A stretch of DNA of 64,000 nucleotides from Streptomyces sp. NBC_00259 (GCF_036181745.1 NZ_CP108080.1:5397501-5461500), one strand, 5' to 3'. Positions 32,859-43,105 are shown, numbered from the stretch's first letter. Translations and numbers: made by a program. Notes: generated by a model not told the origin, from the sequence alone.

Positions 32859-33398
32859 ATGAGCGCCGAGTCCACGGGGCAGAACGAGCAATTCCTCCGC
32901 GTCATCCGGCAGCGCTTCCGCGACTGGCGGGGGCAGCGACCCTTCTGGGCAGGCCTGTTCACCCTGCTCGGTGGCATTCCGATCGCCTACTTCCCGTACG
33001 CGAGTCTCAAGCTCGGGCACATGACGCTCTCCATGGCGACCACGGCGGGCGCGGGCTCACTGATCATCGGCGTACTGCTGGTCACGCTCGGCCTGACCAT
33101 GTGGTACCAGCCCCTCGTCAGGGTGTTCGCGGGTGTTGCCGCGATCCTGCTCGCGCTGGTGTCCATCCCGGTCGCCAACCTGGGCGGCTTCATCATCGGC
33201 TTCCTGCTCTCGCTCATCGGCGGTGCGCTCTCGCTCTCCTGGGCACCGGGCAAGCCGAAGGCGGAAGCGGACAGGGCCGAGGAGCCGGTGCCCGCCGGTG
33301 CTCCGGACAAGGCCGACCAGGAGCCGTGGGGCCCGTACGACCCGAACACGCACGAGACCACCATCGACGCCCATGGCGGGAGGAACAGTGCAGGGTGA
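32859..33398 (+). CDS. DUF6114-family membrane protein
   Basis: The 179-aa protein has about four membrane segments (FWAGLFTLLGGIPIAYF, TLSMATTAGAGSLIIGVLLVTLGLTMW, VFAGVAAILLALVSI, LGGFIIGFLLSLIGGALSLSW) and an acidic cytoplasmic tail (about 130-179). It is the usual partner of DUF6230. ATG 32859 is preceded by CAGGGAGC. The next gene starts inside its last codons. There is no enzymatic motif; it may be a scaffold or export component. Confidence 0.85.
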   Translation: MSAESTGQNEQFLRVIRQRFRDWRGQRPFWAGLFTLLGGIPIAYFPYASLKLGHMTLSMATTAGAGSLIIGVLLVTLGLTMWYQPLVRVFAGVAAILLALVSIPVANLGGFIIGFLLSLIGGALSLSWAPGKPKAEADRAEEPVPAGAPDKADQEPWGPYDPNTHETTIDAHGGRNSAG

Positions 33399-34680
33399 TG
33401 TCACACCGCTGACCACGGCCGGGGGCGATGGGGCGGAAGCGAGAAAGGGGCCGCGTCACGCGGCTCCGCGCAAGTCCCTGCTGACCAAGCTCCACAAGCC
33501 GGCCGGCAAGGCGATAGCCCTGGCCGCGATGCCCACCGCCGTGTTCGTGGGCATGGGCCTCACTCCCAAGCTCGCACTCGCCGACGAGAAGGACATCCCC
33601 TTCGCCGCCGGCCCGTGCGTGACCCGCTCCGACGAACCCGCGGAGTCCGAGTCGCCCAAGCCCTCCGAGTCGGCGAAGCCGTCCGACGAGGAGTCCGACA
33701 AGCCCGAGCCGTCCCCGAGCGGTTCCGCGGACGACAAGGACGACGAGCCCGAGCCGGGTGCGACTCCGTCGGCCTCCGAGTCCGGCCGTACGGACGAGAA
33801 GGATCCGGAGCAGACGAGCCCGTCCCCGGCCCCGAGCGAGTCGGAGACGCGTAACCCGCTCGACCCGCTGGGAGTCGGCGACGCCCTCAAGGACCTCTTC
33901 GACGGCCCCGACAAGGAGCCGACGGCGACACCGACGCCGAGCGAGACGGCGAAGCCGTCCGAGACGGCCTCGCCCAAGCCCGCCGAGGACGCCACGTCCA
34001 AGCCGGCGGACGCGGTCAAGGACGTGACGGACGAGGTCGACGAGGCGACGGACAAGACCAAGGACGCCATCAAGGACGCGGCCGACAAGGCCGGCGCCGA
34101 GGTGGAGGAGCTGGACGACAAGGTCAAGGGCCTCGACCCCATCAAGGACGAGGACATACCCGTGGGCGCGGACGGCAAGCCGCGCTTCCCGTGCCCGACC
34201 GCCGACCCCGAGGCCCTGGCCGCCGCCGAGCTGGAGCCGGGCATCCCGTCTCTGCCGGACGACCCCTGGGTGCTGGAGAGCTCGAAGCTCACGCTGACGG
34301 GCCTCGACTACAAGGGCATCGTCGAGGTCAGGACCGGTGGCGGCAAGACCAAGAAGGTGCTGAAGTTCACGGCTTCGGGCGTGGACATCAAGGACCTCCA
34401 CCAGCTGGTCGTCGGCCCGAACGGGACCACGGCACACGTCGAGGCGGAGAAGGGGTCGACCTCCACGATCCGCAACGGCACGGTGACGATGTACACGGAG
34501 GAGCTGAAGGGCAACCTCTTCGGCCTGATCCCCGTGACCTTCAGCCCCAAGACCCCGCCGCCGCTGAACGTCCCGTTCGCCTTCTTCACCAACGTGAAGG
34601 TGACTCAGGCCGGCCAGTTCGGCGGCACGCTGTCGGTGCCGGGATTGCACAACTACTTCACCGGTGGCAACGCCGGCTGA
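33388..34680 (+). CDS. Secreted acidic Pro/Ser/Glu-rich protein, third gene of the DUF6230 operon
   Basis: The 430-aa protein has a basic N-terminus, a signal peptide (about 31-65, ending ALA), a low-complexity region of Ser/Pro/Glu/Lys/Asp (about 82-270), then a compact C-terminal domain (about 285-430) with beta-rich sequence such as LTLTGLDYKGIVEVRTGGGKTKKVLKFTASG (shown in part) and NGTVTMYTEELKGN. GTG 33388 with GGGAGG upstream overlaps the DUF6114 stop by 11 bp; ATG 33373 is an alternative. I do not recognise the C-terminal fold. It is probably extracellular and wall-spanning. The operon ends at a strong terminator. Confidence 0.8.
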   Translation: MQGDVTPLTTAGGDGAEARKGPRHAAPRKSLLTKLHKPAGKAIALAAMPTAVFVGMGLTPKLALADEKDIPFAAGPCVTRSDEPAESESPKPSESAKPSDEESDKPEPSPSGSADDKDDEPEPGATPSASESGRTDEKDPEQTSPSPAPSESETRNPLDPLGVGDALKDLFDGPDKEPTATPTPSETAKPSETASPKPAEDATSKPADAVKDVTDEVDEATDKTKDAIKDAADKAGAEVEELDDKVKGLDPIKDEDIPVGADGKPRFPCPTADPEALAAAELEPGIPSLPDDPWVLESSKLTLTGLDYKGIVEVRTGGGKTKKVLKFTASGVDIKDLHQLVVGPNGTTAHVEAEKGSTSTIRNGTVTMYTEELKGNLFGLIPVTFSPKTPPPLNVPFAFFTNVKVTQAGQFGGTLSVPGLHNYFTGGNAG

Positions 34681-34702
34681 TTTTCCGGGAGCCGCGGAAA
34701 AA

Positions 34703-34742
34703 GCTGTGGGCCGCACCCCTTCGGGGGTGCGGCCCGCAGCTC
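34703..34742. terminator. UUCG-loop terminator at the left edge of the islet
   Basis: The strong GC-rich stem GCTGTGGGCCGCACCCC-TTCG-GGGGTGCGGCCCGCAGC (one mismatch) lies 22 bp after the operon stop. Its left arm is nearly identical to the terminator arm at 36886, on the other side of the islet. Confidence 0.85.
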
Positions 34743-34756
34743 TTGTGCACGGACGG

Positions 34757-35047
34757 TCAGTCACCGACGAAATAGAGGTAACCGGACGTGCGGATGGCCG
34801 GCTTCGCGGCGTCGAGCACCCGCTGGATCACCGGAGTCATCTCTTCCTCCGGAAGGCTCTCCAGCTCTTCCACGAAGCGATACAGCTGGAACGAGTTGAA
34901 CATGGTGTGCCCGTGCGCCAGAACGCCGCTTCGCAGACTGGTGTCCGGCGCCCTGTCGCACATGCGCCGGAACGAGTCGTCAGGACTGTCCCCGAAGACG
35001 TCGATCTGATCATGCCTGAGATCCCTGACGTAGATGTCGAGGCTCAT
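34757..35047 (-). CDS. Small protein of unknown function (islet)
   Basis: The 96-aa acidic cytoplasmic protein (MSLDIYVRDLRHDQIDVFGD) starts at ATG 35047 after a perfect GAGGAGG. No domain is recognised. It is rich in Phe/Tyr/Asp/Glu and has no signal or membrane segment. It is divergent from the 129-aa gene at 35121 with 73 bp between. Together with its neighbours it lies between two look-alike terminators, so it is probably horizontally acquired. It could be an immunity or antitoxin-type protein, but nothing shows that directly. Confidence 0.7.
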   Translation of the reverse strand: MSLDIYVRDLRHDQIDVFGDSPDDSFRRMCDRAPDTSLRSGVLAHGHTMFNSFQLYRFVEELESLPEEEMTPVIQRVLDAAKPAIRTSGYLYFVGD

Positions 35048-35120
35048 TCGAGTGCAGTCCTCCTCGCGGGAATGCCTCACCCCGATATTTCGAGGAGTGA
35101 ACGCCCGTGAGGATCCGACA

Positions 35121-35510
35121 ATGAGTCGCATGCTGTTCGTGCTCCGGTACAGCAACGGTGAGCCTGAGCCCTTGGACATGGATCTCGTACGGGACGTCCT
35201 GGGATCGTACGTCGTCGACACCGACGACGATCTCATGAACGGGGTGCTGATCCGGACTGCCGACGACCGCGAGGTCGGGTTCGACGTCAACCCGCTCTGT
35301 CTCGCCGTCAGCCGCTTCCCGCCCGGACAGTTCTTCGACATCCTGGCCCAGCTTGTGGACCGCCTCGGTGCAAGCGTGCTCCCGACGGATCGCCCGGCGA
35401 TCCTCCGTGAGGAGGGGCACCGGGCCCACCTTCCCGAGCCGGCCCGGGAATCCGCCGCCGTCGTCGAGATGACGGGGTCGGCCCTGGAGAACTTCCTCAG
35501 CGGCTCCTGA
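35121..35510 (+). CDS. Unknown 129-aa protein (islet)
   Basis: The protein starts at ATG 35121 after GTGAGGAT and reads MSRMLFVLRYSNGEPEPLDM. It is acidic and soluble with alternating alpha/beta character; no motif is recognised. It converges on the XRE-type gene at 35552. Codon use is normal high-GC. Divergent pairing with the 96-aa gene suggests they share a promoter region and possibly a function. Confidence 0.7.
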   Translation: MSRMLFVLRYSNGEPEPLDMDLVRDVLGSYVVDTDDDLMNGVLIRTADDREVGFDVNPLCLAVSRFPPGQFFDILAQLVDRLGASVLPTDRPAILREEGHRAHLPEPARESAAVVEMTGSALENFLSGS

Positions 35511-35551
35511 TCGGGAGCCCGTGTCGGTTACCGGGGACGACGCCCGCGAGC

Positions 35552-36301
35552 TCAGAGTGATGCGCCCCTGCTCCACAGCTCCTCCGTGTGCTCCGCGAAC
35601 CTGTCGAACATGCCACCGTCGCCTTGGCGCCGCAGGTGCAGCAGCGGGGAGTCGTGGCCGACCAGCCTCGCCAGGTGCGGGGTGACGAGAGCGTTGTCGT
35701 CGAAGCGGAACACGGACAGGGAAACGTGATTGACGGCGTCGTCCGCGTTGCTCAAGCGGGCCTCCAGGCCCTCCATGGGGCCAAGGCGCTCCAGGTTTTG
35801 AAGGGTGACTCTGATGCGCGTGGAGACACTGAGTGTGACGTCCTCGATTGCCTCGCGCCGACGGGTGACCTCCGCATCGGGATCCCCCAGCAGGAATCGC
35901 ACCCGGCAGCCGGACGCAACCTTCCGGCGCAGGGTATCCACGAACGCCGGCTGCTCCAGCCAGACGAAGTAATTCGTGTACCCGGCAAAGAAGATCTCTT
36001 CGGTCGCGCCCTCGATGAGCTCGCCCCACACGGTGGACGGGCAGGCGGACCGGTACGGGTAGGCGTGTACCAACTCCCGGTCGTGGCCGGTCTTGACGCG
36101 GTCCTGTACAGCTTTCGGCCAGATCATCTCTTCGTCCACCTTCAGCGCCGCGCAGGCGTCGACACGGTTCCTTGCATGGGGTACGAGCTCGGCGTCGGCC
36201 AGCCACCGTTCCACGGTCTTGGGTGCCACACCGATGCGAACGGCGAGCTTCCGGGGTGTGAGCTTGGCGTCTGCCATAGCTGATCGTAGAGCGACGTTCA
36301 A
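35552..36301 (-). CDS. XRE-type regulator with DUF5919-like C-terminal domain (islet)
   Basis: The 249-aa protein has an N-terminal HTH (about 10-60: LTPRKLAVRIGVAPKTVERWLAD) and a C-terminal domain (about 95-249) with GATEEIFFAGYTNYFVWLEQP, RVRFLLGDPDAEVTRRRE and a late RLVGHDSPLLHLRRQG motif, typical of the XRE-DUF5919 proteins common in Streptomyces, which resemble phospholipase-D-fold effectors. TTG 36301 with GGGGGAA upstream keeps the first helix of the HTH; ATG 36277 is the alternative and would shorten it by 8 residues. DNA target and ligand are unknown. Confidence 0.8.
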   Translation of the reverse strand: MNVALRSAMADAKLTPRKLAVRIGVAPKTVERWLADAELVPHARNRVDACAALKVDEEMIWPKAVQDRVKTGHDRELVHAYPYRSACPSTVWGELIEGATEEIFFAGYTNYFVWLEQPAFVDTLRRKVASGCRVRFLLGDPDAEVTRRREAIEDVTLSVSTRIRVTLQNLERLGPMEGLEARLSNADDAVNHVSLSVFRFDDNALVTPHLARLVGHDSPLLHLRRQGDGGMFDRFAEHTEELWSRGASL

Positions 36302-36408
36302 GGCTTCCCCCAGCGACGTTTGGGCCTTCTTGAACCGTAGCGAGGGAAGGCTCAACTGTCCTTGGTCCGGGCGAAGATACGTCCCTGAGGGGGCGCCACT
36401 ATCGCGCC

Positions 36409-36633
36409 ATGAGCACCGAGAAGACCACCATGGGCCCAGCTGTACATCTGATGTACCCGCCGGAGCCTCCGCTGCCGATCCCGGACTGCGGAGTGTGTGT
36501 GGCTCTGGCCAAGCAGCGGCAGCAGGCCAGGGACCGTGGCGACTTCTCCGCGGCGACGGACGCCGACGTGGAGATCCGTAACCATCCGCACCGGACAAGG
36601 GGGCGCGGCGATGGACATGCAGCGATGGCGTGA
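36409..36633 (+). CDS. Small conserved Streptomyces protein (islet)
   Basis: The 74-aa protein contains MYPPEPPLPIPDCGVCVALAKQRQQA and ends DADVEIRNHPHRTRG. Short proteins of this type with a DCxVC motif are frequent next to XRE-type accessory genes in Streptomyces; function is unknown. It starts at ATG 36409, divergent from the XRE gene by about 107 bp, and overlaps the next small ORF by 23 bp. Confidence 0.65.
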   Translation: MSTEKTTMGPAVHLMYPPEPPLPIPDCGVCVALAKQRQQARDRGDFSAATDADVEIRNHPHRTRGRGDGHAAMA

Positions 36634-36883
36634 CGGTCGCGCGGCAGCCGACGGAGCGACCCACGCATTCAAGCGGGTCCTTGGCCGGCTTGGCGTCCCG
36701 GAGCGCCATTACAGGCACGTGCGCTCAAGGGTCGCCCCCTCCGGAAGGCCGTACGTGTACGTCGGGCAGGTCCCCGTTGAGATCGTCGAGGTGATGGTCG
36801 AGGCATTGCGCTCGGCATCGACGGCCGACTCTTGGCAGCACGCGCGCAGATCGACTTCCCGGGCCGTCCGCTGGGCGATGAAG

Positions 36884-36925
36884 CGGCTGTGGGCCGCACC
36901 CCCACAGGGATGCGGCCCACAGCCG
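36884..36925. terminator. Terminator at the right edge of the islet, after pyk
   Basis: Perfect 15-bp arms (36884-36898 and 36911-36925) enclose a 12-nt loop that can pair further. It serves pyk on the minus strand and the islet genes on the plus strand. The left arm shares GCTGTGGGCCGCACCCC with the terminator at 34703. Confidence 0.8.
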
Positions 36926-36942
36926 TACGTGCGCGAAAGGCG

Positions 36943-38373
<1,431 letters not shown>

Positions 38374-38470
38374 GAGGCGGATCCTATCGGTTTGTTTCTA
38401 CGCGGAATATTCCGTCTGGTGGAATGTACAAATGGGCGCTCGGCCGCTCAGGCGTGGCCTGCCGGGCCGC

Positions 38471-39712
38471 TCAGGCCCCGGCCGGCCGGCCCGCGTCGTC
38501 CGGCCCCGCGTCGACCAGGGCGAACGTCTGCCGGGCGATCTCCAGTTCCTCGTCGGTCGGCACCACCGCGACCGCCACCCGCGCGTGGTCGGGCGAGACG
38601 ATCCGCGGCTCGTCCGACCGTACGGCGTTGAGGTCCGTGTCCACCACAAGGCCGAGTTCCTCCAGACCGGCGACGGCCGCTTCCCGCACGGGAGCCGCGT
38701 TCTCGCCCACGCCCGCAGTGAACACCACCGCGTCCACGCGCCCGAGAACCGCGTAGTAAGCGCCGATGTACTTCTTGAGCCGGTGGACGTAGATCTCGAA
38801 GGCGAGCCGCGCGCTGCGGTCGCCCTCGTCGATCCGCCGCCGGATCTCCCGCATGTCGTTGTCGCCGCACAGTCCGACCAGACCGCTCTTCTTGTTCAGC
38901 AGGACGTCGACATCATCCTCGGACATCCCGGCGACCCGCTTGAGGTGGAAGGTCACCGCCGGGTCGATGTCACCGGAACGGGTCCCCATGACCAGCCCCT
39001 CCAAGGGGGTCAGCCCCATGGACGTGTCCACGCAGCGGCCGCCCGCGACCGCCGACGCGGACGCCCCGTTGCCCAGGTGCAGCACGATGACGTTGACGTC
39101 CTCCGGCGCCCTGCCCAGCAGCTCGGCCGCCTTGCGCGACACATACGCGTGCGAGGTGCCGTGGAAGCCGTAGCGGCGGATCCGGTGCGCGTCCGCCGTC
39201 TCGACGTCGATCGCGTACCGGGCCGCGTACTCCGGCATCGTCGTGTGGAACGCCGTGTCGAAGACCGCGACCTGGGGGAGGTCGGGGCGCAGGGCCTGGG
39301 CCGTGCGGATGCCGGTGATGTTGGCCGGGTTGTGCAGCGGCGCCACCGGCACCAGGCGCTCGATCTCCGCCATCACCTCGTCGGTGATCACGGTCGGGGC
39401 CGTGAACTTCAGGCCGCCGTGCACCACGCGGTGGCCGATCGCCGCCAGCTCGGGGGAGTCCAGGCCGAGCCCGTCGTGCGTCAGCTCCTCGGCGACGGCC
39501 TTCAGCGCGGCGGCGTGGTCCGCGATCGGGCCCGTACGCTCACGCTTCCCGGCCCCGTCGCCGGCCAGCGGGGTGTGCACCAGCCGGGACGTCTCCTCGC
39601 CGATCCGCTCGACCAGGCCGACGGCCAGCCGGGAGCCGTCGCGCATGTCGAGCAGCTGGTACTTCACCGACGAGGAGCCGGAGTTGAGGACGAGGACGCG
39701 CGAGGCGGTCAT
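38471..39712 (-). CDS. ackA: Acetate kinase
   Basis: The 413-aa ASKHA-fold kinase has VLVLNSGSSSVKYQLL, HRVVHGG, VFDTAFHTTMPEYA, GTSHAYV and LGNGASASAV. It transfers phosphate between acetyl phosphate and ADP to give acetate and ATP. ATG 39712 overlaps the pta stop (ATGA), the classic pta-ackA coupling. It carries an acidic C-terminus (VDAGPDDAGRP). Confidence 0.96.
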   Translation of the reverse strand: MTASRVLVLNSGSSSVKYQLLDMRDGSRLAVGLVERIGEETSRLVHTPLAGDGAGKRERTGPIADHAAALKAVAEELTHDGLGLDSPELAAIGHRVVHGGLKFTAPTVITDEVMAEIERLVPVAPLHNPANITGIRTAQALRPDLPQVAVFDTAFHTTMPEYAARYAIDVETADAHRIRRYGFHGTSHAYVSRKAAELLGRAPEDVNVIVLHLGNGASASAVAGGRCVDTSMGLTPLEGLVMGTRSGDIDPAVTFHLKRVAGMSEDDVDVLLNKKSGLVGLCGDNDMREIRRRIDEGDRSARLAFEIYVHRLKKYIGAYYAVLGRVDAVVFTAGVGENAAPVREAAVAGLEELGLVVDTDLNAVRSDEPRIVSPDHARVAVAVVPTDEELEIARQTFALVDAGPDDAGRPAGA

Positions 39713-41790
39713 GCGGGAAGCTCCTGAGCCTGGGACTGGATCGCGGTGATCGCGACCGTGTTGACGATGTCGCTGACCAGCGCGCCCCGCGACAGGTCGT
39801 TGACCGGCTTGCGCAGACCTTGCAGCACCGGTCCCACGGCCACCGCGCCGGCCGAGCGCTGCACGGCCTTGTAGGTGTTGTTGCCGGTGTTGAGGTCGGG
39901 GAAGATCAGGACGGTCGCCTGGCCCGCCACCTCGGAGTCCGGCAGCTTGGTCGCCGCGACGGACGGCTCGACCGCCGCGTCGTACTGGATCGGGCCCTCG
40001 ATACTCAGCTCCGGGTGGCGCTCACGCACCAGCTTGGTCGCCTCGCGCACCTTGTCCACGTCCGCGCCCGAGCCGGACGTCCCGGTGGAGTACGACAGCA
40101 TCGCGATCCGCGGCTCGACGCCGAAGCGGGCCGCCGTCGCCGCCGACTGCACCGCGATGTCCGCGAGCTGCTCGGCGTCCGGGTCCGGGTTGACCGCGCA
40201 GTCGCCGTACACGAGCACCTTGTCGGCGAGGCACATGAAGAAGACGGAGGAGACGATCGAGGCCCCGGGATCGGTCTTGATGATCTCGAAGGCCGGGCGG
40301 ATCGTCGCCGCGGTGGAGTGGACGGAGCCGGAGACCATGCCGTCCGCGAGGCCCTGCGAGACCATCAGGGTGCCGAAGTAGTTGACGTCCGAGACCACGT
40401 CGTGCGCCAGCTCCACCGTCACGCCCTTGTGGGCGCGCAGCCCCGCGTACAGCTCGGCGAACTCCTCGCGGAGCTCGGAGGTGGCCGGGTCGATCAGCTG
40501 CACCTGGGAGAGATCGATGCCGAGGTCGGCGGCCTTCTTGCGGATGACGTCGGTGCCGCCGAGGAGGGTCAGGTCGCAGACGCCGCGCCGCAGCAGGACG
40601 TCGGCCGCGCGCAGCACCCGCTCCTCGGTGCCCTCGGGCAGCACGACGCGGCGGCGCTGGGAACGGGCCTGCTCCAGCAGGTCGTGCTCGAACATCATCG
40701 GGGTGACCCGGCCGGTACGGGCCACCTCGAGGCGGGCGAGCAGCCCCGCCGTGTCGACGTGGCGCTCGAACAGACCGAGCGCGGTCTCCGCCTTGCGAGG
40801 CGTCCCGGCGCTCAACTTGCCTTCGAGCGCGAAGAGTTCGGCCGCGGTGGGGAAGGAGCCGCCGGGCACCGAGAGCACGGGTGTGCCCGGCGCCAGCCTG
40901 GCGGCCAGCGTGAGGATCGAGTCGGCCGGGCGCTCGTCGAGGGTGAGCAGCAGGCCCGCGATGGGCGGGGTGCCCGCGGAGTGCGCGGCGAGCGAGCCGA
41001 CCACCAGGTCGGCGCGGTCGCCGGGGGTGACGACCATGCAGCCGGGGGTCAGGGCCTTCAGCAGGTTCGGCAGCATCGCGCCGCCGAAGACGAAGTCGAG
41101 CGCGTCCCGGGCGAGCCCGGAATCGTCCCCGAGCAGCACGGTGGCCCCCAGGGCCTGGGTGACCTGCGCGACCGTGGGCGCGGCGAGCGCCGGCTCGTCG
41201 GGCAGCACGTAGCAGGGGACGGGGACGCGGGCCGCGAGCCGCTCCGCGATCACCTGGCGGTCCTCCGGGGCCACCCGGTTCACGGCCATCGCGAGGATGT
41301 CGCAGCCCAGCACCTCGTAGGCGCGGTGGGCGTTGCGGGCTTCCGCCCGTACGGACTCCGCCGTCTGGCCCTTGCCGCCCACCACGGGTATGACCGAGGC
41401 GCCGAACTCGTTGGCCAGCCGGGCGTTCAGCGCCAGCTCGTCGGGGAGTTGGGTGGCGTGGAAGTCCGTGCCGAGGACGAGGACGACCTCGTAGTCGCGT
41501 GCGACCTGGTGGAAGCGGTCGACCAGCTGGGACACCAGCTCGTCGGTGCCCTTCTCGGCTTGCAGCGCGGCGGCCTCGTAGTAGTCCATGCCGTACACGG
41601 ACGCCGGGTCCTGGGAGAGCCGGTAGCGCACACGCAGGAGATCGAACATGCGATCGGGTCCATCGTGCACGAGTGGGCGGAAGACCCCCACCCGGTCCAC
41701 CTGGCGCGTCAGGAGCTCCATGACCCCCAGCTCCACCACCTGGCGACCGTCTCCGCGATCGATCCCGGTCACGTACACGCTCCGCGTCAC
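39709..41790 (-). CDS. pta: Phosphate acetyltransferase, long form
   Basis: The 693-aa enzyme has an N-terminal P-loop-like/BioD region and a central DRTGG domain (about 1-350), then the catalytic PTA_PTB domain (about 365-693) with VLPEGTEERVLRAA, SGSVHSTAATIRPAF, MLSYSTGTSGSGAD and LIFPDLNTGNN. It converts acetyl-CoA and phosphate to acetyl phosphate. GTG 41790 with AGGAGA upstream gives the typical VTRSVYVTGI start. The longer frame to 42003 crosses the promoter region and is rejected. Confidence 0.95.
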   Translation of the reverse strand: MTRSVYVTGIDRGDGRQVVELGVMELLTRQVDRVGVFRPLVHDGPDRMFDLLRVRYRLSQDPASVYGMDYYEAAALQAEKGTDELVSQLVDRFHQVARDYEVVLVLGTDFHATQLPDELALNARLANEFGASVIPVVGGKGQTAESVRAEARNAHRAYEVLGCDILAMAVNRVAPEDRQVIAERLAARVPVPCYVLPDEPALAAPTVAQVTQALGATVLLGDDSGLARDALDFVFGGAMLPNLLKALTPGCMVVTPGDRADLVVGSLAAHSAGTPPIAGLLLTLDERPADSILTLAARLAPGTPVLSVPGGSFPTAAELFALEGKLSAGTPRKAETALGLFERHVDTAGLLARLEVARTGRVTPMMFEHDLLEQARSQRRRVVLPEGTEERVLRAADVLLRRGVCDLTLLGGTDVIRKKAADLGIDLSQVQLIDPATSELREEFAELYAGLRAHKGVTVELAHDVVSDVNYFGTLMVSQGLADGMVSGSVHSTAATIRPAFEIIKTDPGASIVSSVFFMCLADKVLVYGDCAVNPDPDAEQLADIAVQSAATAARFGVEPRIAMLSYSTGTSGSGADVDKVREATKLVRERHPELSIEGPIQYDAAVEPSVAATKLPDSEVAGQATVLIFPDLNTGNNTYKAVQRSAGAVAVGPVLQGLRKPVNDLSRGALVSDIVNTVAITAIQSQAQELPA

Positions 41791-41870
41791 GCGTGCTCTC
41801 CTGTCCTGCTCATCGGTGAGTGTCCTGCTGAACTGCGAGCTCATGTGTGCACTCATGCGCTCGAAATAAC

Positions 41871-41921
41871 TCGATAGGGTGGCATTGCCCCCTTGACAAT
41901 ACCTCTGCGGGTGGGTAGGGC
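41871..41921. promoter_or_regulatory. Back-to-back pta and pfkA promoters sharing one -35 region
   Basis: On the plus strand TTGACA (41893-41898), 17 bp, TAGGGC (41916-41921) points to pfkA. On the minus strand TTGTCA (complement of 41894-41899), 17 bp, TATCGA (41871-41876) points to pta. The -35 boxes overlap, so the two directions would compete. Confidence 0.45.
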
Positions 41922-42035
41922 GCCCGCCATGCGAAGCCGGACCGGCGGAGGGTCCGGAACGGCGCGGTCCAGACCGGGCGTGTGAGAATCGAGAAGGGCT
42001 CACAGGTACCGCTAGCGAGCAGGAGACACAGCACG

Positions 42036-43061
42036 ATGCGCATCGGAATTCTCACCGCAGGCGGTGACTGCCCCGGCCTGAACGCAGTGATCCGGTCGGT
42101 CGTGCACCGTGCCATGACCGGTCACGGGGATGAAGTCATCGGCTTCGAGGACGGGTTCAAGGGGCTGCTCGACGGCCACTACCGGCCCCTCGACCTCAAC
42201 GCGGTGAGCGGCATCCTCGCCCGCGGCGGCACGATCCTCGGCTCGGCCCGCCTGGAGCGCTCCCGGCTGCGCGAAGCCGCCGAGAACTCCGGGGAGTTGG
42301 CACGCCGGTACGGCCTCGACGCGCTCATCCCGATCGGCGGCGAGGGCACGCTCACCGCGGCCCGGATGCTGGCGGACGCCGGGATGCCCGTCGTCGGCGT
42401 ACCGAAGACCATCGACAACGACATCTCCTCCACCGACCGCACCTTCGGCTTCGACACCGCCGTCACCGTCGCCACCGAGGCCATCGACCGGCTCAAGACC
42501 ACGGCCGAGTCCCACCAGCGGGTCATGGTCGTGGAGGTGATGGGCCGGCACGCCGGCTGGATCGCGCTGGAGTCCGGCATGGCGGGCGGCGCCCACGGCA
42601 TCTGCCTGCCCGAGCGGCCCTTCCATGTCGAGGACCTGGTGAAGATGGTCGAGGAGCGCTTCTCCCGCGGCAAGAAGTTCGCGGTCATCTGCGTCGCCGA
42701 GGGCGCACATCCGGCCGAGGGCTCCATGGAGTACAAGAAGGGCGAGATCGACCAGTACGGTCACGAGCGCTTCACGGGCATCGGCACCCGGCTCGCCGGG
42801 GAGCTGGAGCGCCGGCTCGGCAAGGAGGCCCGCCCCGTCATCCTCGGCCATGTGCAGCGCGGCGGCGTCCCGACCGCGTACGACCGGGTGCTCGCGAACC
42901 GCTTCGGCTGGCACGCGGTGGAGGCCGTGCACCGCGGCGAGTTCGGCATGATGACCGCGCTGCGTGGTACGGAGGTGGCCATGGTCCCCCTCGCGGAGGC
43001 GGTCACCCGGCTGAAGACCGTGCCCGAGGACCGGATGCACGAGGCCGAGTCGGTCTTCTGA
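42036..43061 (+). CDS. pfkA: ATP-dependent 6-phosphofructokinase
   Basis: The 341-aa enzyme has GGDCPGLNAVIR, GGEGTLTAA (the Gly after the acid marks ATP rather than pyrophosphate use), catalytic PKTIDNDIS, GRHAGWIAL and GHVQRGGVPTAYDR. It phosphorylates fructose 6-phosphate, the committed step of glycolysis. ATG 42036 has AGGAGA upstream; a start 18 codons earlier is unlikely. It is divergent from pta with a shared promoter region. Confidence 0.96.
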   Translation: MRIGILTAGGDCPGLNAVIRSVVHRAMTGHGDEVIGFEDGFKGLLDGHYRPLDLNAVSGILARGGTILGSARLERSRLREAAENSGELARRYGLDALIPIGGEGTLTAARMLADAGMPVVGVPKTIDNDISSTDRTFGFDTAVTVATEAIDRLKTTAESHQRVMVVEVMGRHAGWIALESGMAGGAHGICLPERPFHVEDLVKMVEERFSRGKKFAVICVAEGAHPAEGSMEYKKGEIDQYGHERFTGIGTRLAGELERRLGKEARPVILGHVQRGGVPTAYDRVLANRFGWHAVEAVHRGEFGMMTALRGTEVAMVPLAEAVTRLKTVPEDRMHEAESVF

Positions 43062-43105
43062 GCCCGTCCGGGACCCGGGAGCCCGGGACCGGGACGCGTG
43101 GTGCA

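Noticed and set aside
33214..34764. 516-aa minus-strand frame opposite the secreted acidic protein
   Set aside because: Antisense shadow; low complexity of Leu/Gly/Arg with no signal or domain.
39820..41877. 685-aa plus-strand frame opposite pta
   Set aside because: Shadow of the high-GC third positions of pta; composition is His/Arg/Gly-rich with no family match.
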